Assembly (NCBI GenBank): GCA_000328365.1
Contig: KB291798.1
Location: 990,858 to 1,054,857, forward strand
Source of the DNA: Capitella teleta
Lineage: Eukaryota > Annelida > Polychaeta > Capitellidae
DNA: 64,000 nucleotides
Direction: 5' to 3'
Of the stretch, positions 22,498 to 33,544 are shown in pieces. Position 1 is the first letter of the stretch. The number at the start of each line of letters is the position of its first letter. The position numbers and the translations under genes are program-made. A model generated the notes under the pieces. That model ran no database searches. It was not told the origin of the DNA and saw only the letters and a program-made list of their open reading frames with translations.

Positions 22498-22734
22498 GTT
22501 TTGTGTGTGTGCCGTTTGAAATGAATGTCTAATGGAATTTTCCTCCAACGTGACCTGCACACAGCTAGAAAAGTATACTTTGCGAGTTCCAATTTTTCGC
22601 GTTTTGTCTCAACCTTCATAGACAGCCACAGTTGAAATATAGAAGAGCAGTGTGTCAATCGGACTCGCATTTTTTTTAAATATACCTTCAAACCTCAATA
22701 TACTGTCAATCGCTATAAAAACCGAAGAGAGATA

Positions 22735-24890
22735 AAAGAGAGATAATGATTTATTTTGGCACAATAATTAACTGGATATATAAATACAATTAAGACAAAA
22801 ACTTTGGAGACCAGTGAAAGGCAATTCGAGAATGCCGCTTAATTCACTGGCCACCAGAGGAAAAACAAAAATGCTGCAAGAAAAATTTAGAACAAGGTTG
22901 AATTAAATTTAAACACATGCAACAAGAAAAGAGAAAAGAAAAAGGATACAAATACATGCAATTAAAAAAGGGGAAAAGAAAAGAAAAGAAACAAGCAAGA
23001 GTGAATATTTACAGATTTGAGTGTGTTAAGGTCTGGTACAAATATAACAATTTTGATTTAAACAGACTTTTGAGTAATGTGGTATCAGATAATTTTTTGA
23101 ATAATTTGAGAAGCCATTCAAAGAATGTGAAAACAAAAATATCAAAAATACAAGGTGGTTGGGTGTTAACAGTGTCGATTAATTTATATCTTAACAGTTG
23201 TCTGCAATACTCATGCAAGAAACGAGGAGTGGAAAGTGTATTACTTCTTCGGGTGTTATAAAAGTAATGATCTCCATTTAAAGTGATGAATCCATTCAAA
23301 AAATAGGTTGGAAGTTGCAAATTAAATAATTTATGTGTAAATTTAAGCTGCTGCAATTGATGAATATCTTTCATTTTGAGTATTTTTAAATCAATGAATA
23401 ATGGGTCTGTATGTGAAAAAGGAGCCGAATTTGTGATTACTCTTATAGCTTTATTCTGTAGTTTGAACAATGGCTTAGCTTTCCCTCCCAATAACAGACT
23501 ACCATAATATAGATGGCAACTGATCAGTGCAGTACAAATAATTTTTAAAATAGAACAAGGCAAGAATTTCTTGAGTTTATACAGTCAGACCCCGTTAATC
23601 CGCTGTCATGTAATCCGCCCTTTTCGTAATCCGCCCTAAAATCTGAGGGACGAATCGTTTGTAATGTTAATTGTGTCATGTAATCTGTCATTTTCGTTAA
23701 TCCGACTCTGACCATCATTCTAGGGAACGAATCTACACTTTACCATTGTAAATAACACATGTAATCCTCCCCCCAAATAGCGTGTCGAAAACAAACATCA
23801 ACTGTCGGCGATTTCTTTGAAGTCGAGTCAGTTTAACAACAACTGGCGCTTCCTCGTTTGTTTAACGCTTAACAAGTTAACTAAACAAAGCGAATCAATT
23901 GTAGACAAAAATTCTCTTAAGTCTTTCATTTAATTGGTCGCTGGGTTAAGCGATGTTCAGGAGCGGAACGAACGAGATGACAAAGTTGTGAGTGGAGATC
24001 AATCGAGTGGAGAAGAACTACACAGATTGGGCGTGGTGGAATGGCTTATCACAAGCAGACAACCATCACTGATTTTTTCAAAAAATTATAATCTTTTATT
24101 GACCTCATGTGATCGTTTGTGAGATCCTTTTTACCTCCAGCTTCAAACCTAATGGTATATGTTATTACGTTAATCCATTACATGGATTTCGGGGGTTTTA
24201 GAATGACACACAATTTTCATCAATTTGTGGTCAGAAATGTAATTCGCTATTTTCGTTAATCCGTCAGTTTCCTTGGGAACGGAGGAAGGCAGATTAAAGG
24301 GGTCTGACTGTACAAAACTCTGATTACTTTATAAATCTTTCTTGCTGTTGCAGAGATGTGGGGTTTCCAAGATAAATTTTGTCAATAATAATACCTAAGT
24401 AACTAAAGTGGTCTACTATTTCTATCTCTTCATTATTTAATATGAGCTTAGGTGGCTGGACAGACTTCTGGGGGGAAGTAAAATAGTGCTTTTGTTTTAT
24501 TGACATTGATTTTCATTTTATTTGCATTAAGCTATGTGCTAACTTTTGATAACTCAAATTTGAATGATTGCGATGGATGGTTAGAGAAAAAGTTCATTGT
24601 AGATAATAGAGTTGTATCATCAGCATAATTAATCATTTGAAATGTGTTAGAACTACAATTGAAATCGTTCATGTATGCCAGAAACAAGAAGGGACCCAAA
24701 ATTGATCCTTGGGGGACTCCTATATTGAGATCAGCAAAATCTGAGTTGTCTTGATTACAATTGTATGCAATATATTGCTTTCGGTAATTTAAGTAATTCT
24801 TGAGGAGGCTGATAGCACTTTCATTTAAGCCATAATATTTGAGTTTATCAAGTAGTATTTGGTGATCAAGGCAGTCAAACACTTATGTCA
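22735..24890 (-). mobile_element. CR1/L2-like LINE, 5'-truncated and split by a pogo-like element
   Basis: On the minus strand 24882-24535 encodes reverse transcriptase with VPQGSILGPFLFLAYMNDF and the catalytic box NYADDTTLL, continuing to FSYLGIIID (about 24400). The downstream part 23563-23009 encodes the usual C-terminal region (AIRVITNSAPFSHTDPLF, LKILKMKDIHQLQQLKF). Between them sits the pogo-like element 23582-24310, flanked by TA. The N-terminal endonuclease is gone and the reading frame has been interrupted by changes besides the insertion. Confidence 0.8.
23582..24310. mobile_element. Pogo-like MITE nested in the LINE
   Basis: Termini CAGTCAGACCCCGTTAATCC and GATTAAAGGGGTCTGACTG are inverted repeats, with TA on each side. 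TAATCCGCC-type motifs recur inside both ends. The 729-bp body resembles 1-438 and 48832-49464, so the window contains three copies of this family. No transposase is present. Confidence 0.88.
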
Positions 24891-25254
24891 ATTCAATAAA
24901 AATACTGAAAGAAACACACCGCGCTTAATGGCAGCATTTAGCCTGTGACGAATCTATATCCTTGTTAAGCACCTCGTTATAACAGAACCCTTAATTTCCG
25001 ACACCGAAAGGGCCTCTCATGTGACAAAACTATGTTTTATGCATAAAATTGTCTTTCTATATGGACACTGCTGACTTATTATTCAGCTTGATTGACAGCC
25101 ATTGATGGCCTGCGAAACGTGTTAATTGCTATTTATCGCGCCTGGTATGCGGAGCTGTCGGCAAACTTGAAAGCCAGTTATTATAGTTTTGTGTCTTGTG
25201 TTTTGAAAACCATTAACAATCACCATTGTGAAATGTTATTGGAACAAAATGGGA

Positions 25255-25430
25255 AAGTGGTGGTCGAGTGGTTAGCGTGCTCTCCTCAAAAGAGCTTGGC
25301 GCTGGCCACTGGAGGTTCAAAGCCAGCCACCAACCTTGTGTCCTTGGATAAGGCACTTAACTCCTGCTTACCTCCTCGGACCACATAAGCCTTAGTTGCT
25401 TCAGGATTCTGAAGTTAAATAAGCCCACAA
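25255..25430 (+). repeat. tRNA-derived SINE
   Basis: A box TGGTCGAGTGGTTAGCG and B box GGTTCAAAGCC (25313-25323) mark a tRNA-like head. It is followed by CCTTGGATAAGGCACTTAAC, close to a conserved central domain I recall from tRNA-derived SINEs of several animal phyla. Acceptor-stem pairing and CCA-side structure of a working tRNA are absent. Confidence 0.7.
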
Positions 25431-25711
25431 AAAATGTGACAAACTTTCCTTTGACCAGTTTTGCTTTGCACCATCTTCAATCATTGTTTTATCAAATTCG
25501 TTGCATTTATTTCATTGATTACAAGTGATTACAATGTCTCTCAAAGCTATCAAAATGGCTCCAAACTACTCGATTTTAACAATAAACCAGTTGAGGATAG
25601 CATTTTGAAGGTGAAATGCCCCTTCATTTCCAAAGATGAATCCATCTCCCCTAAAACTGCACCGTACTTGGAAGTCATTGACAGCAAAATTATTTTGAAA
25701 AAAAAGTCATA

Positions 25712-26595
25712 CAGTAAAAGCTCGTTACAACGACATGTTTGGTTTCAGGCAAATCGGTCGTTGTAACGAATTTGTCAGTGTAATGAATTTGGCCCATAAC
25801 GCATCGACTGACCGTCATGATTGTCACTCCATAATGTCTATTGGTTTACTGTATGTAGTGTTACCTAGCATGCATACTGTGTTGTAACAAGGAAGAACAG
25901 TTTTATGGATTTGAAGAATAGTTTAGGCTTTACATATTTATTTTTTGAAGAAATCAAACATTATTCTTTCATAAGCAAAAGCTGTGAATTCACACCTCGA
26001 GCGCTCGCTCTGTCGCTGGAGTTCATTGAATATTCATAGAGTATTTTTCCGATCATCGGCAACGATCAAAGGACTTTTTATCTTTTGTAATCAAAACAAA
26101 CAATAACGCTTTGAAAACCGACAAGGCGACCGCTACCTATCCGTTGCTTTAATTGAGCGAGAGATGTGCATTTCACTCTCTGTGTTCAGCGTTGGCGTTC
26201 ACAGCTTTAATCTTTTCATCTGAGCTGTTTACCAACAAACCATTGAATTGAATCTTTGATATTTTTACCAAGGCTTAGGCAAACATTGCAACAATAACAT
26301 GCCGACAACACCAGAACTTTAATTTATGTGAGTCGTCCGTCGTGGGTCAGTGAACATCGGAGACAGTTGCATGTAATTGAACATGAGCGACCTCAAGGCG
26401 ACGGCCTGTCGTTGTAATGAACTAGATTTCAATGTTAAAGGCACATTTGTTTGGCGTTTTGCCTGTCAGTGTCAGAACCGTGAATTTTGTCAGTGTATGG
26501 GGCTTTTAACAGTGTGGCAGATTGGTTTCGACCAAAAAGTTGTCGATAAGTGAATTTGTCAGTGTAATGAGTGTCGTTGTAACGAGCTTTTACTG
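25712..26595. mobile_element. Pogo-like MITE, CAGTAAAAGCTCG family
   Basis: CAGTAAAAGCTCGTTACAAC at the left matches the complement of GTTGTAACGAGCTTTTACTG at the right, each flanked by TA. GTCGTTGTAACGA-type motifs repeat inside each end. It spans 884 bp and no transposase is visible. Confidence 0.88.
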
Positions 26596-26805
26596 TATTT
26601 AGTATTATCAAATTCACGGAACCATATTCTGTACAAAAGAAAAATATTGCCATTTTATTGTCTGGTCAAAGGTTGACCTTCTTGTGGCCAAGATTGATCG
26701 AGACAAACCTTTCATATCCAGAATGTTGTATTGACTAAAATAATAAGGTTTTTTAATTACATTTTTAATCATGCCTCTTGAAAAAGAGGCTGTGTTCTAA
26801 TACAG

Positions 26806-26842
26806 TTGTTGTTTGTTTTTGTTTTTGTTTTTGTTTTTGTTT
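26806..26842 (+). repeat. (GTTTTT)n low-complexity tract
   Basis: Several GTTTTT units precede a poly-T run. It produces a spurious Phe/Val-rich frame. Confidence 0.9.
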
Positions 26843-27059
26843 TTTTTTTCGTTCTTGGATTAAAAAATAATTTCATTATACAATACAACACGTTGAATTT
26901 ATCAATTTGTTGGAATCTTCACAAATTAATTCAGCCTTTGCAGGAAGATCTGGAATCAGATTTGTTTACCCTGTTCAGGTATAATAATAATAATGAAGAA
27001 TAGTTTACATAAACATATATTTTTTTTTTCCAAATTAAAAATATTAATTAAAACGTATA

Positions 27060-28000
27060 TTATGCATGCTTTGGTACATAGCATTTTCTTAAATTTGCGA
27101 GCATGAAACAAACAAACACACTATCAGAAGACAATATTGTTTCAGTGTGATTCAGGGGATTGGTCAGAATTTTATAAGTTTTGGTGAGGCATATTATCCT
27201 TTCCATTTGGACACGGTTTGAAGATATTTTGTGGTCTTTTAGCACAACTGTAGAAGGAACTGTAGAACTATAAGGCTGTAGAAGCTTACCAACTCTCGGG
27301 ATTGCCAAATGTCCACTTCATGCCATTGAAGAGACTTGGAGCGCATCCAGGTAACAAAAAAAAGTTGTAAACTGTGGGTTCTTTAATGCGGAAGAGCAGG
27401 CTGAGTTCTTTGTTAGTTCTGTAAGTTCTCGGTTTCATCAGGGTTATGAAGAACTGGTTTGGCACATCAAGTTCAGGAGGTCCGTACAGGTACGACAATT
27501 CTGATGCAGCAGGACCTAAGCTATCAAGAGCAATGTTGAAGGTATGATAGCTTTCCAGGCTGATGTACAGATGCAGCTCAGCTTGATCTCTGCTTTGAAG
27601 TCCTGGATTCTAAGTACTTGCCGCTTTGAGGTTGGCAGAAATCCTATCGACGTCTGGACTTTTTGGTTGGCCATCAGAGTCTTGTCAATCTGAAGGCCAA
27701 CATCAGAGTGTGTGCTGGTGTCTGTAGCTTCAACCACCTTTTTCCTGGCCATCATTTCCGAGTCCATGACAAGCACATTAGGCAAACTCTCCTGCCCCTT
27801 CTGCTCTTGAATCCTCCTCCATTTGGCTGCTCTCTCAGTCATTCGTTCAACTCTCATCTTTTGATCTGGTGTAACTCTCACACATGTGAACACATTATTT
27901 TGGCATTGCAGTTGGCAACAAAAACTGCTTTGGGGGGGGGGGTACCACCTGAGAAAAAAAAAATTAGCATGAGCTTTAATCATATCTAGACTACACCTCA
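27060..28000 (-). mobile_element. Remnant of a Harbinger/ISL2EU-type transposase gene
   Basis: On the minus strand, YLYGPPELDVPNQFFITLMK and RTYRTNKELSLLFRIKEPTV resemble the HTH_Tnp_4 helix-turn-helix that precedes the DDE domain in ISL2EU/Harbinger-like transposases. The upstream frame (MTERAAKWRRIQEQKGQES and a Ser/Lys-rich linker, about 27900-27560) is joined to it by a shifted frame near 27550. The catalytic DDE part was not recognised. The terminal repeats were not found, so the limits are approximate. Confidence 0.6.
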
Positions 28001-28379
28001 ACTGACTCATTAATTTAATTAAAAAAAAATTAATCTTGGATTGGTTTATTTTATTTTCAAGAGATAGCAGTAACAAGCAGAAAATATCTAAAGCCGACAC
28101 CCAGAGGTGTGTTTGGCAAGAAAAGGTGCATACACATACAGATATATACAATACAAATATATTCATGATTTATATGTGCTACTACTAGTACTAGTGCTAG
28201 TAGCTTTGAATAAACCATGGTACTGAAATGTGCATTCATTTTCATAACAGTTTTTTTGTTTTAAATATTATATAATAATCCTTGACGCTAACAATCAAGT
28301 AAGAAATTCATGTTGATATTAAAAGCAAAAATGTACCTGAGATTTTATTGTTTTGTTTGTAGTCTGAGGGGGTGAAATG

Positions 28380-28566
28380 GCTCTTGCGGTCATAGAACCA
28401 AGTGTCAATCGGGACCGATTATGACTGGTCGCTGGTTGCGTTGTACAGTTGGTCGCTGAATACAGGGTCCATTACATGTTAAAGAGGTCGCGCGGATTTT
28501 GGAGTGGTTGCTTAGGGCAGATGGTTGCTGACTACAGGTTGTTGCTAACACAGGTTTTACTGTATA
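28380..28566. repeat. One-sided terminus of a pogo-like element
   Basis: TTGCTAACACAGGTTTTACTGTA ends like other pogo-type termini (TTTACTG then TA) and the preceding GGTCGCTG motifs repeat several times, but no matching left end was found. It may be a truncated copy. Confidence 0.35.
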
Positions 28567-30837
28567 ATGTACAATTTTATGTCATGAAACAAGTCCTAAT
28601 GCTTATGGAAGGTGGGCCAATTAAATATAGAAAGGAAGCAACAACGGTGCAGTCTCAGATCTAGGTCCTGCTTTTGCAAGAATGATGGTTTGTTAACAAT
28701 CAGGCTTTTCTTTTCTTTAACAATCAGGCTTTTGATGGTTTTTTGATTTTCTTTGGATAATCTCCTTTTTGTTCTGAGGTTTCAAAATCAGCGCGAGTGG
28801 CAGATGACACTTTACACCAGCTAGTGTTTAATTAGATTTTGTAAAAGTGAGTTGATTACCATTCATGTTGAATAGGTCATTATCTAGTTATTCCACAGAT
28901 TTTTACCAAATGGGGTGATGTCAAAATTCAATCTGAGGGGCATGAAAAAATGCAATGGAATATGCAAGCTGACTCATCAGAATAGTACCCTATTTGCAAT
29001 CAACGTTGGTACAAAATATCTCAAATTTGTTCTTATATTTATAGACATAGAATCGTCCAACTCCCTTAATAATCCAACTCGAGGCTCAGGGATGGATCTG
29101 TCACAATGCTAATTAGACTTAATAATTCGATCCCCTTAATTTCCGACTCCGACTTTGATTTTTGGCGACCAAATTAAAGTTTCTCTTAATAATCCACCAT
29201 CATTTTTTAAGGCTCATATTACAAAAATCACGATTGTTCAAAGGTTATTGTCCAGAATAAAAGGTCTGTTTGTGCTATATGTTAAGCATTTATCTTAAAG
29301 ACAATGACCTGCTTTGATTAAGGTGTTAACTGTCGTAAAACATCTCCTTTTTGTTGGTGTGTTTGAGGGGCTTTTTAATGGTTGGTCAATCAAACCTTTA
29401 AAGAAGTGAGTTGATTTACTGCCGTCTCACAAATACACAACATAACAATTAATAAATGTCAACACAAAGGAATTGACTCAGCGCTGATTGCATAACAGCA
29501 TGATGCAAGCGTTTCTCAATTGTTTGTCCTAAAACATGCAAGGTGTGAAAATATTTATCATAGGACATCACATTTTGTGTGTTCAATTGGCTGAGCTTGA
29601 TGAGCAGGAGCAGTTGGGGCTGTTTAACATGGCTTAAACTGTTATGAAACGCATGAACTCTTCCATTAAACATTCATTTGTTGCTTCTATATAATTTAAT
29701 AATAATGAAAATGTGTCCCAAAAAAACCCTCACAATATAATCATATTATTTCCCTTCCCTTGATCAACATTGGAAAATCAGTATAATATTGTTATGATTT
29801 TCATGGTGAAACTATACCCCATAGTGACCCTATAAGCAAAAGGTGAGGCAAATTTGTTAATCCGACTCCTTCATTAATTCAACCCAAATTATCGGGAACG
29901 AACCTGGTCAGATAAATGAGGGTCTATTTTATTTATATCATTATATTTATAGACAGAAACATTGAAATTGAAATTGTAGATGGATATATTTAATTTATGA
30001 ATGAAGCACATTCATTGGACTGACCTTAAGGCCATGGGGTCTTTAAACCGGAGCTGTGGTAATCCGAATTAACATTACAACAACTACAATACTACATGAT
30101 GAAAACAAAAGTGAACAATGACATAAATTGTGAAATGGGGAGTCAGTAAATGGAAGGGGTATCATTCATATATCTATATCACTTGGCTCTCAGTTTTGTC
30201 CTATAAGAATAAAGTGCAGGGTCCCCAATCTTGACACTTCCTCTTCTTATGCACTTAATTGGGCATATTAAGATCAAAGTTGCAGGTTCAGTTATAGAGC
30301 AATGAATAAATCAAACAAGCACATTTGAAACCTTATGATATGATAATGATGAAACAAGATGCCTGAGTGGCATAAGTGATGTTTAATTTATTTAACTTTG
30401 GTTGTAATACATATTACAAGTGAAAGGGGTTCATGGACAGAATCCTACAAACCAGGCACTTTTTACAAGTAACAGATTGTGTCAAAATGGGTCAAATCTA
30501 CATGCATGAATCCTGCATGAATCCTTAGGTTTAGAACCTGTTCATCTCTTATTGATTTTATAATAATAGTCGTACATTTATCCTTGGCATATTATGCATT
30601 TTGGTAGGTAAAATACACATGTACTTAGTATTATCTTTTTCATCATAAAAAGTTGTGAAGGCATTTGAAGGATCCTCGAAGAAGGCAATCAAAGCCAAAA
30701 TTAGCTTCCACCACAAAGCGAGAAGGTGGAGATTGCTCTCTCCTACACGTTTTCACGATACTAAATGTTTCAATTAAAGTAAAAACATTTTGAAGTGTTT
30801 TGTTTTTGCCTAGATATATCTTTATAAATTAAACTGT

Positions 30838-31036
30838 ATCGACGTCATATCAATGTCATATCCAGGTTATATCCAGGTCGTTCCAACGTCAGAATGACCA
30901 AAAAATTACATAAATATGACATCATCATTTTGATGTCAATATGATGTCATATCTAGGTCATTCTAAAGTAGGAATGACCAAAAAAATGACGTCAAAAATT
31001 GTTTTACTTCCAACCAAAAATGATGTCAGGGAACTG
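30838..31036. repeat. Degenerate tandem repeat with GACGTCATAT motifs
   Basis: TATGTCATATCCAGGT-like units and two copies of GAATGACCAAAAAA follow one another in about 90-bp steps. There is no coding potential. Confidence 0.5.
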
Positions 31037-31855
31037 TGCCATTGGGGGGAAGAATAAAGAGTAGATATGAGGGTTTAACCCTATGGGGGTGATTCTCTCG
31101 CCATGCAAGTGCATTTTGAGAATCAGGACGAGTCAATTCGACCGTCAGTCACAACTTAACATGTGTTTCTCTATACCTGGCTGGATGGAATAAATACATT
31201 GGATTGGCATAGTTTTTGCCACTCTGCACTTGGCTGGTCCTTGGTAATTTCCTAAACTATTGGTTATATGTTGGTCCTTGGAGGTTTTACAACCATCATT
31301 TGATATCAGTCCTTAGTAGTTTTATAACCATTGAGTTCTTGCATATTGGTCATTTAACAAAGGAATTTGGATAACAAGGAGACAGTCTATTGCATAACCA
31401 CTGAAGCAGTCTTTGTCACCTCCTCTCACACCCAACCCAGTTGGCGCTGGGTCTCAGTAAATGTTCAGTGCTGGCTACACCCCTGATCGTATCAAAGGCT
31501 TTCTTGCTCTGCATACTTAGTAGTGAATTATAAGAGGAGCCACGGTTCTTCTTTACTACAGTATCGTGGGAAACTTTTGTGTGACTAAATTTTCAATTTT
31601 CTGTCACAAAACATAATTTCTACAGATAGTTATTATCTTTTTATCATGGTTAAGCATACGCCTTCACCATATTTGGTCTCATACAATAGTTCCAATGAGT
31701 TAATTTCAGCGGTCTGCCATTGCAGCGGAAATACCCAGAACCAAAATCATCATAGACATTACCCTCTTTGCATTGTGCATTCCAACTGTCAAGTACCTGT
31801 TCAATTATGCATTTATGCTACGCAGTACTATCATGGCTTCCAATGTTTCTTAGTA

Positions 31856-33318
31856 GACCCCGGAGGCGCCGCCGATATGTACTAGTTGCGGCCAATTGGG
31901 CGATTAACCAGCCGCCGCCGATCGGTGCTGTCAGCTAGCCGCTATCAGCCGATCATGCTATCAGTGGCTCTCAGCTGATTCAATCCAAATATTTTACATT
32001 CAATATTACAAGAAGTTGTCATTTGAACAAATCTTTATTCTGTTTATGGTATTGTTTGTATACTTACTATCTGAGCTATTTGTTGAAGTAGATTTAATTC
32101 AGTTTGCTTCATTAAAATTAATTTAATGAATTATACCATACTGTATGTATGCCCATACATATACTGGGGTTGTCTCAAAATATATCGGACTGACGAAGGA
32201 TGCGCATTGCTCAGTATGCGTACTAGGGTTAATGTAAAACATTCCCTCATGAGTGGATCTGATAATAATAGTAATTCTGATATTTATCTAGGTATATTTA
32301 TATAGTATTAATCCAACTTTTTTTGATTGATTGCACTACTATGTATAACAGCACTGCCGAACTCTAAAGCAATTTGTATTGCATACCACCATAGACAGTA
32401 GTACACAGCGTCCCGCCTTGATACACAGTTGGGCAGCACTGCATAGTCACAGAAGAATTACAATTATAACGGATAATTTTTTGTGATGTCCCTCAGGGTT
32501 CCATCCTAGGTCCATTATTGTTTTTGTTACATTAACGATGTCACTTCTGTCTCTGAACGTATGCGTTTTACTCTCTTTGCTGATGATACTAAAGCTTTCA
32601 TCTCTGCTTCAAATGTTGACGCAGTGATAACTAGTATGAACGAAGAATTAAGGTGACTTAACATCTGACTCGATGTAATTTGTTTTATTTTTGACATTTT
32701 TCATACATTACAATAAACTATTATATCCTGTTATATTCTATCCTATATATGTAACACAGAGGTTGCCCAACAATTGCAATCCGAGTCATCAAAAACGGCG
32801 AATGTTTCATTTAAGATCTTGATGCAACAACTCATTTGGTTGCCATCCTCTTTCCTCTTCCAACCTGTTCCTCTAATTGCTTTCTCTTCCCGCTGCATAT
32901 ATTACATGCTTACACTTAAAAGTTCTTAGAACCCAGCTGAATTTTCAAACAAAGTGATAATGGTGATAATGGTGTTCACAGAAATTTATGAGACACCCTA
33001 AATGTCTTGAACTTGAGTAAAGCAAGATAGTGTATTTAAGTGGGACATTTATGGGATTTGGAAATCGTACGATCTTAAAATCACGACATCAGTATAGTAG
33101 TACATATAGAGAGTAGCGTATGTACACTCGTTTGTATTAACTGCTGGCATCATGATGATAAGATGATATAGCAACCATTGCCGAGCCACTCCAAGTCGCT
33201 GCTAGCCTCCGATCGCAATGCTGAGCCGATATCTCTGATGATGGAGCGGCTTAAACAGTTGCCGGTCATTTTTACTTCAGCCAGCCGATTCTGGCCAATT
33301 ACAATCGGCTCCGGGGTC
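31856..33318. mobile_element. TIR element with GACCCCGGAG-type termini carrying a LINE fragment
   Basis: The left end TAGACCCCGGAGGCG and the reverse complement of the right end TAGACCCCGGAGCCG pair, each with TA at the border. GGCCAATT stands just inside both ends. The interior includes a LINE reverse transcriptase piece at 32470-32656, which explains much of the 1.46-kb length. Confidence 0.6.
32470..32656 (+). mobile_element. LINE reverse transcriptase fragment
   Basis: Translation gives VPQGSILGPLLFL and, after a one-base frame change, RFTLFADDTKAFISAS, which are conserved reverse transcriptase blocks with the FADD box. The frame ends shortly after. It is a short decayed relic unrelated in frame to any host gene. 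Confidence 0.75.
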
Positions 33319-33544
33319 TATTTCTTGATTCAGTGTTACCAAATACAATGTTCTGAGCACAAAGAAAACCCCATCTAGACGTAATTTTATTCTATGGACA
33401 TCATTTCGTTCTCCTACTCTTCTGGCAAATTTCGCTTCCGCTTGTGATCTCGCCTTCTTTCGGTCGTCGATTTCGCTTATGTTCGGTCACCACTGATTTT
33501 GTCTTTCTCTCTCAAATCGTCTTTGTTGCTTTCGTTGACCAAAT

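Larger units (their letters stand above)
22498..33544. other. Transposon-rich 11-kb spacer between BRIX1 and PAIP1
   Basis: No host gene is supported here. The elements found are listed separately (22735-24890, 23582-24310, 25255-25430, 25712-26595, 27060-28000, 31856-33318). Stretches without an assignment are about 28600-30800, which includes a decayed pogo-like segment near 29110-29920 with motifs like CTTAATTTCCGACTCCGAC, and 31040-31850. Open frames in these stretches are short and unlike known proteins. Confidence 0.6.

Noticed and set aside
23009-23563. A 184-codon open frame as a host gene
   Set aside because: It is the C-terminal part of a LINE reverse transcriptase, continuous with 24324-24882 beyond the nested element.
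25255-25330. A tRNA gene
   Set aside because: Internal promoter boxes are present but the stems do not close and a SINE body follows.
27516-28166. A 216-codon open frame as a host gene
   Set aside because: Its downstream continuation is a transposase helix-turn-helix, so it belongs to a transposon remnant.
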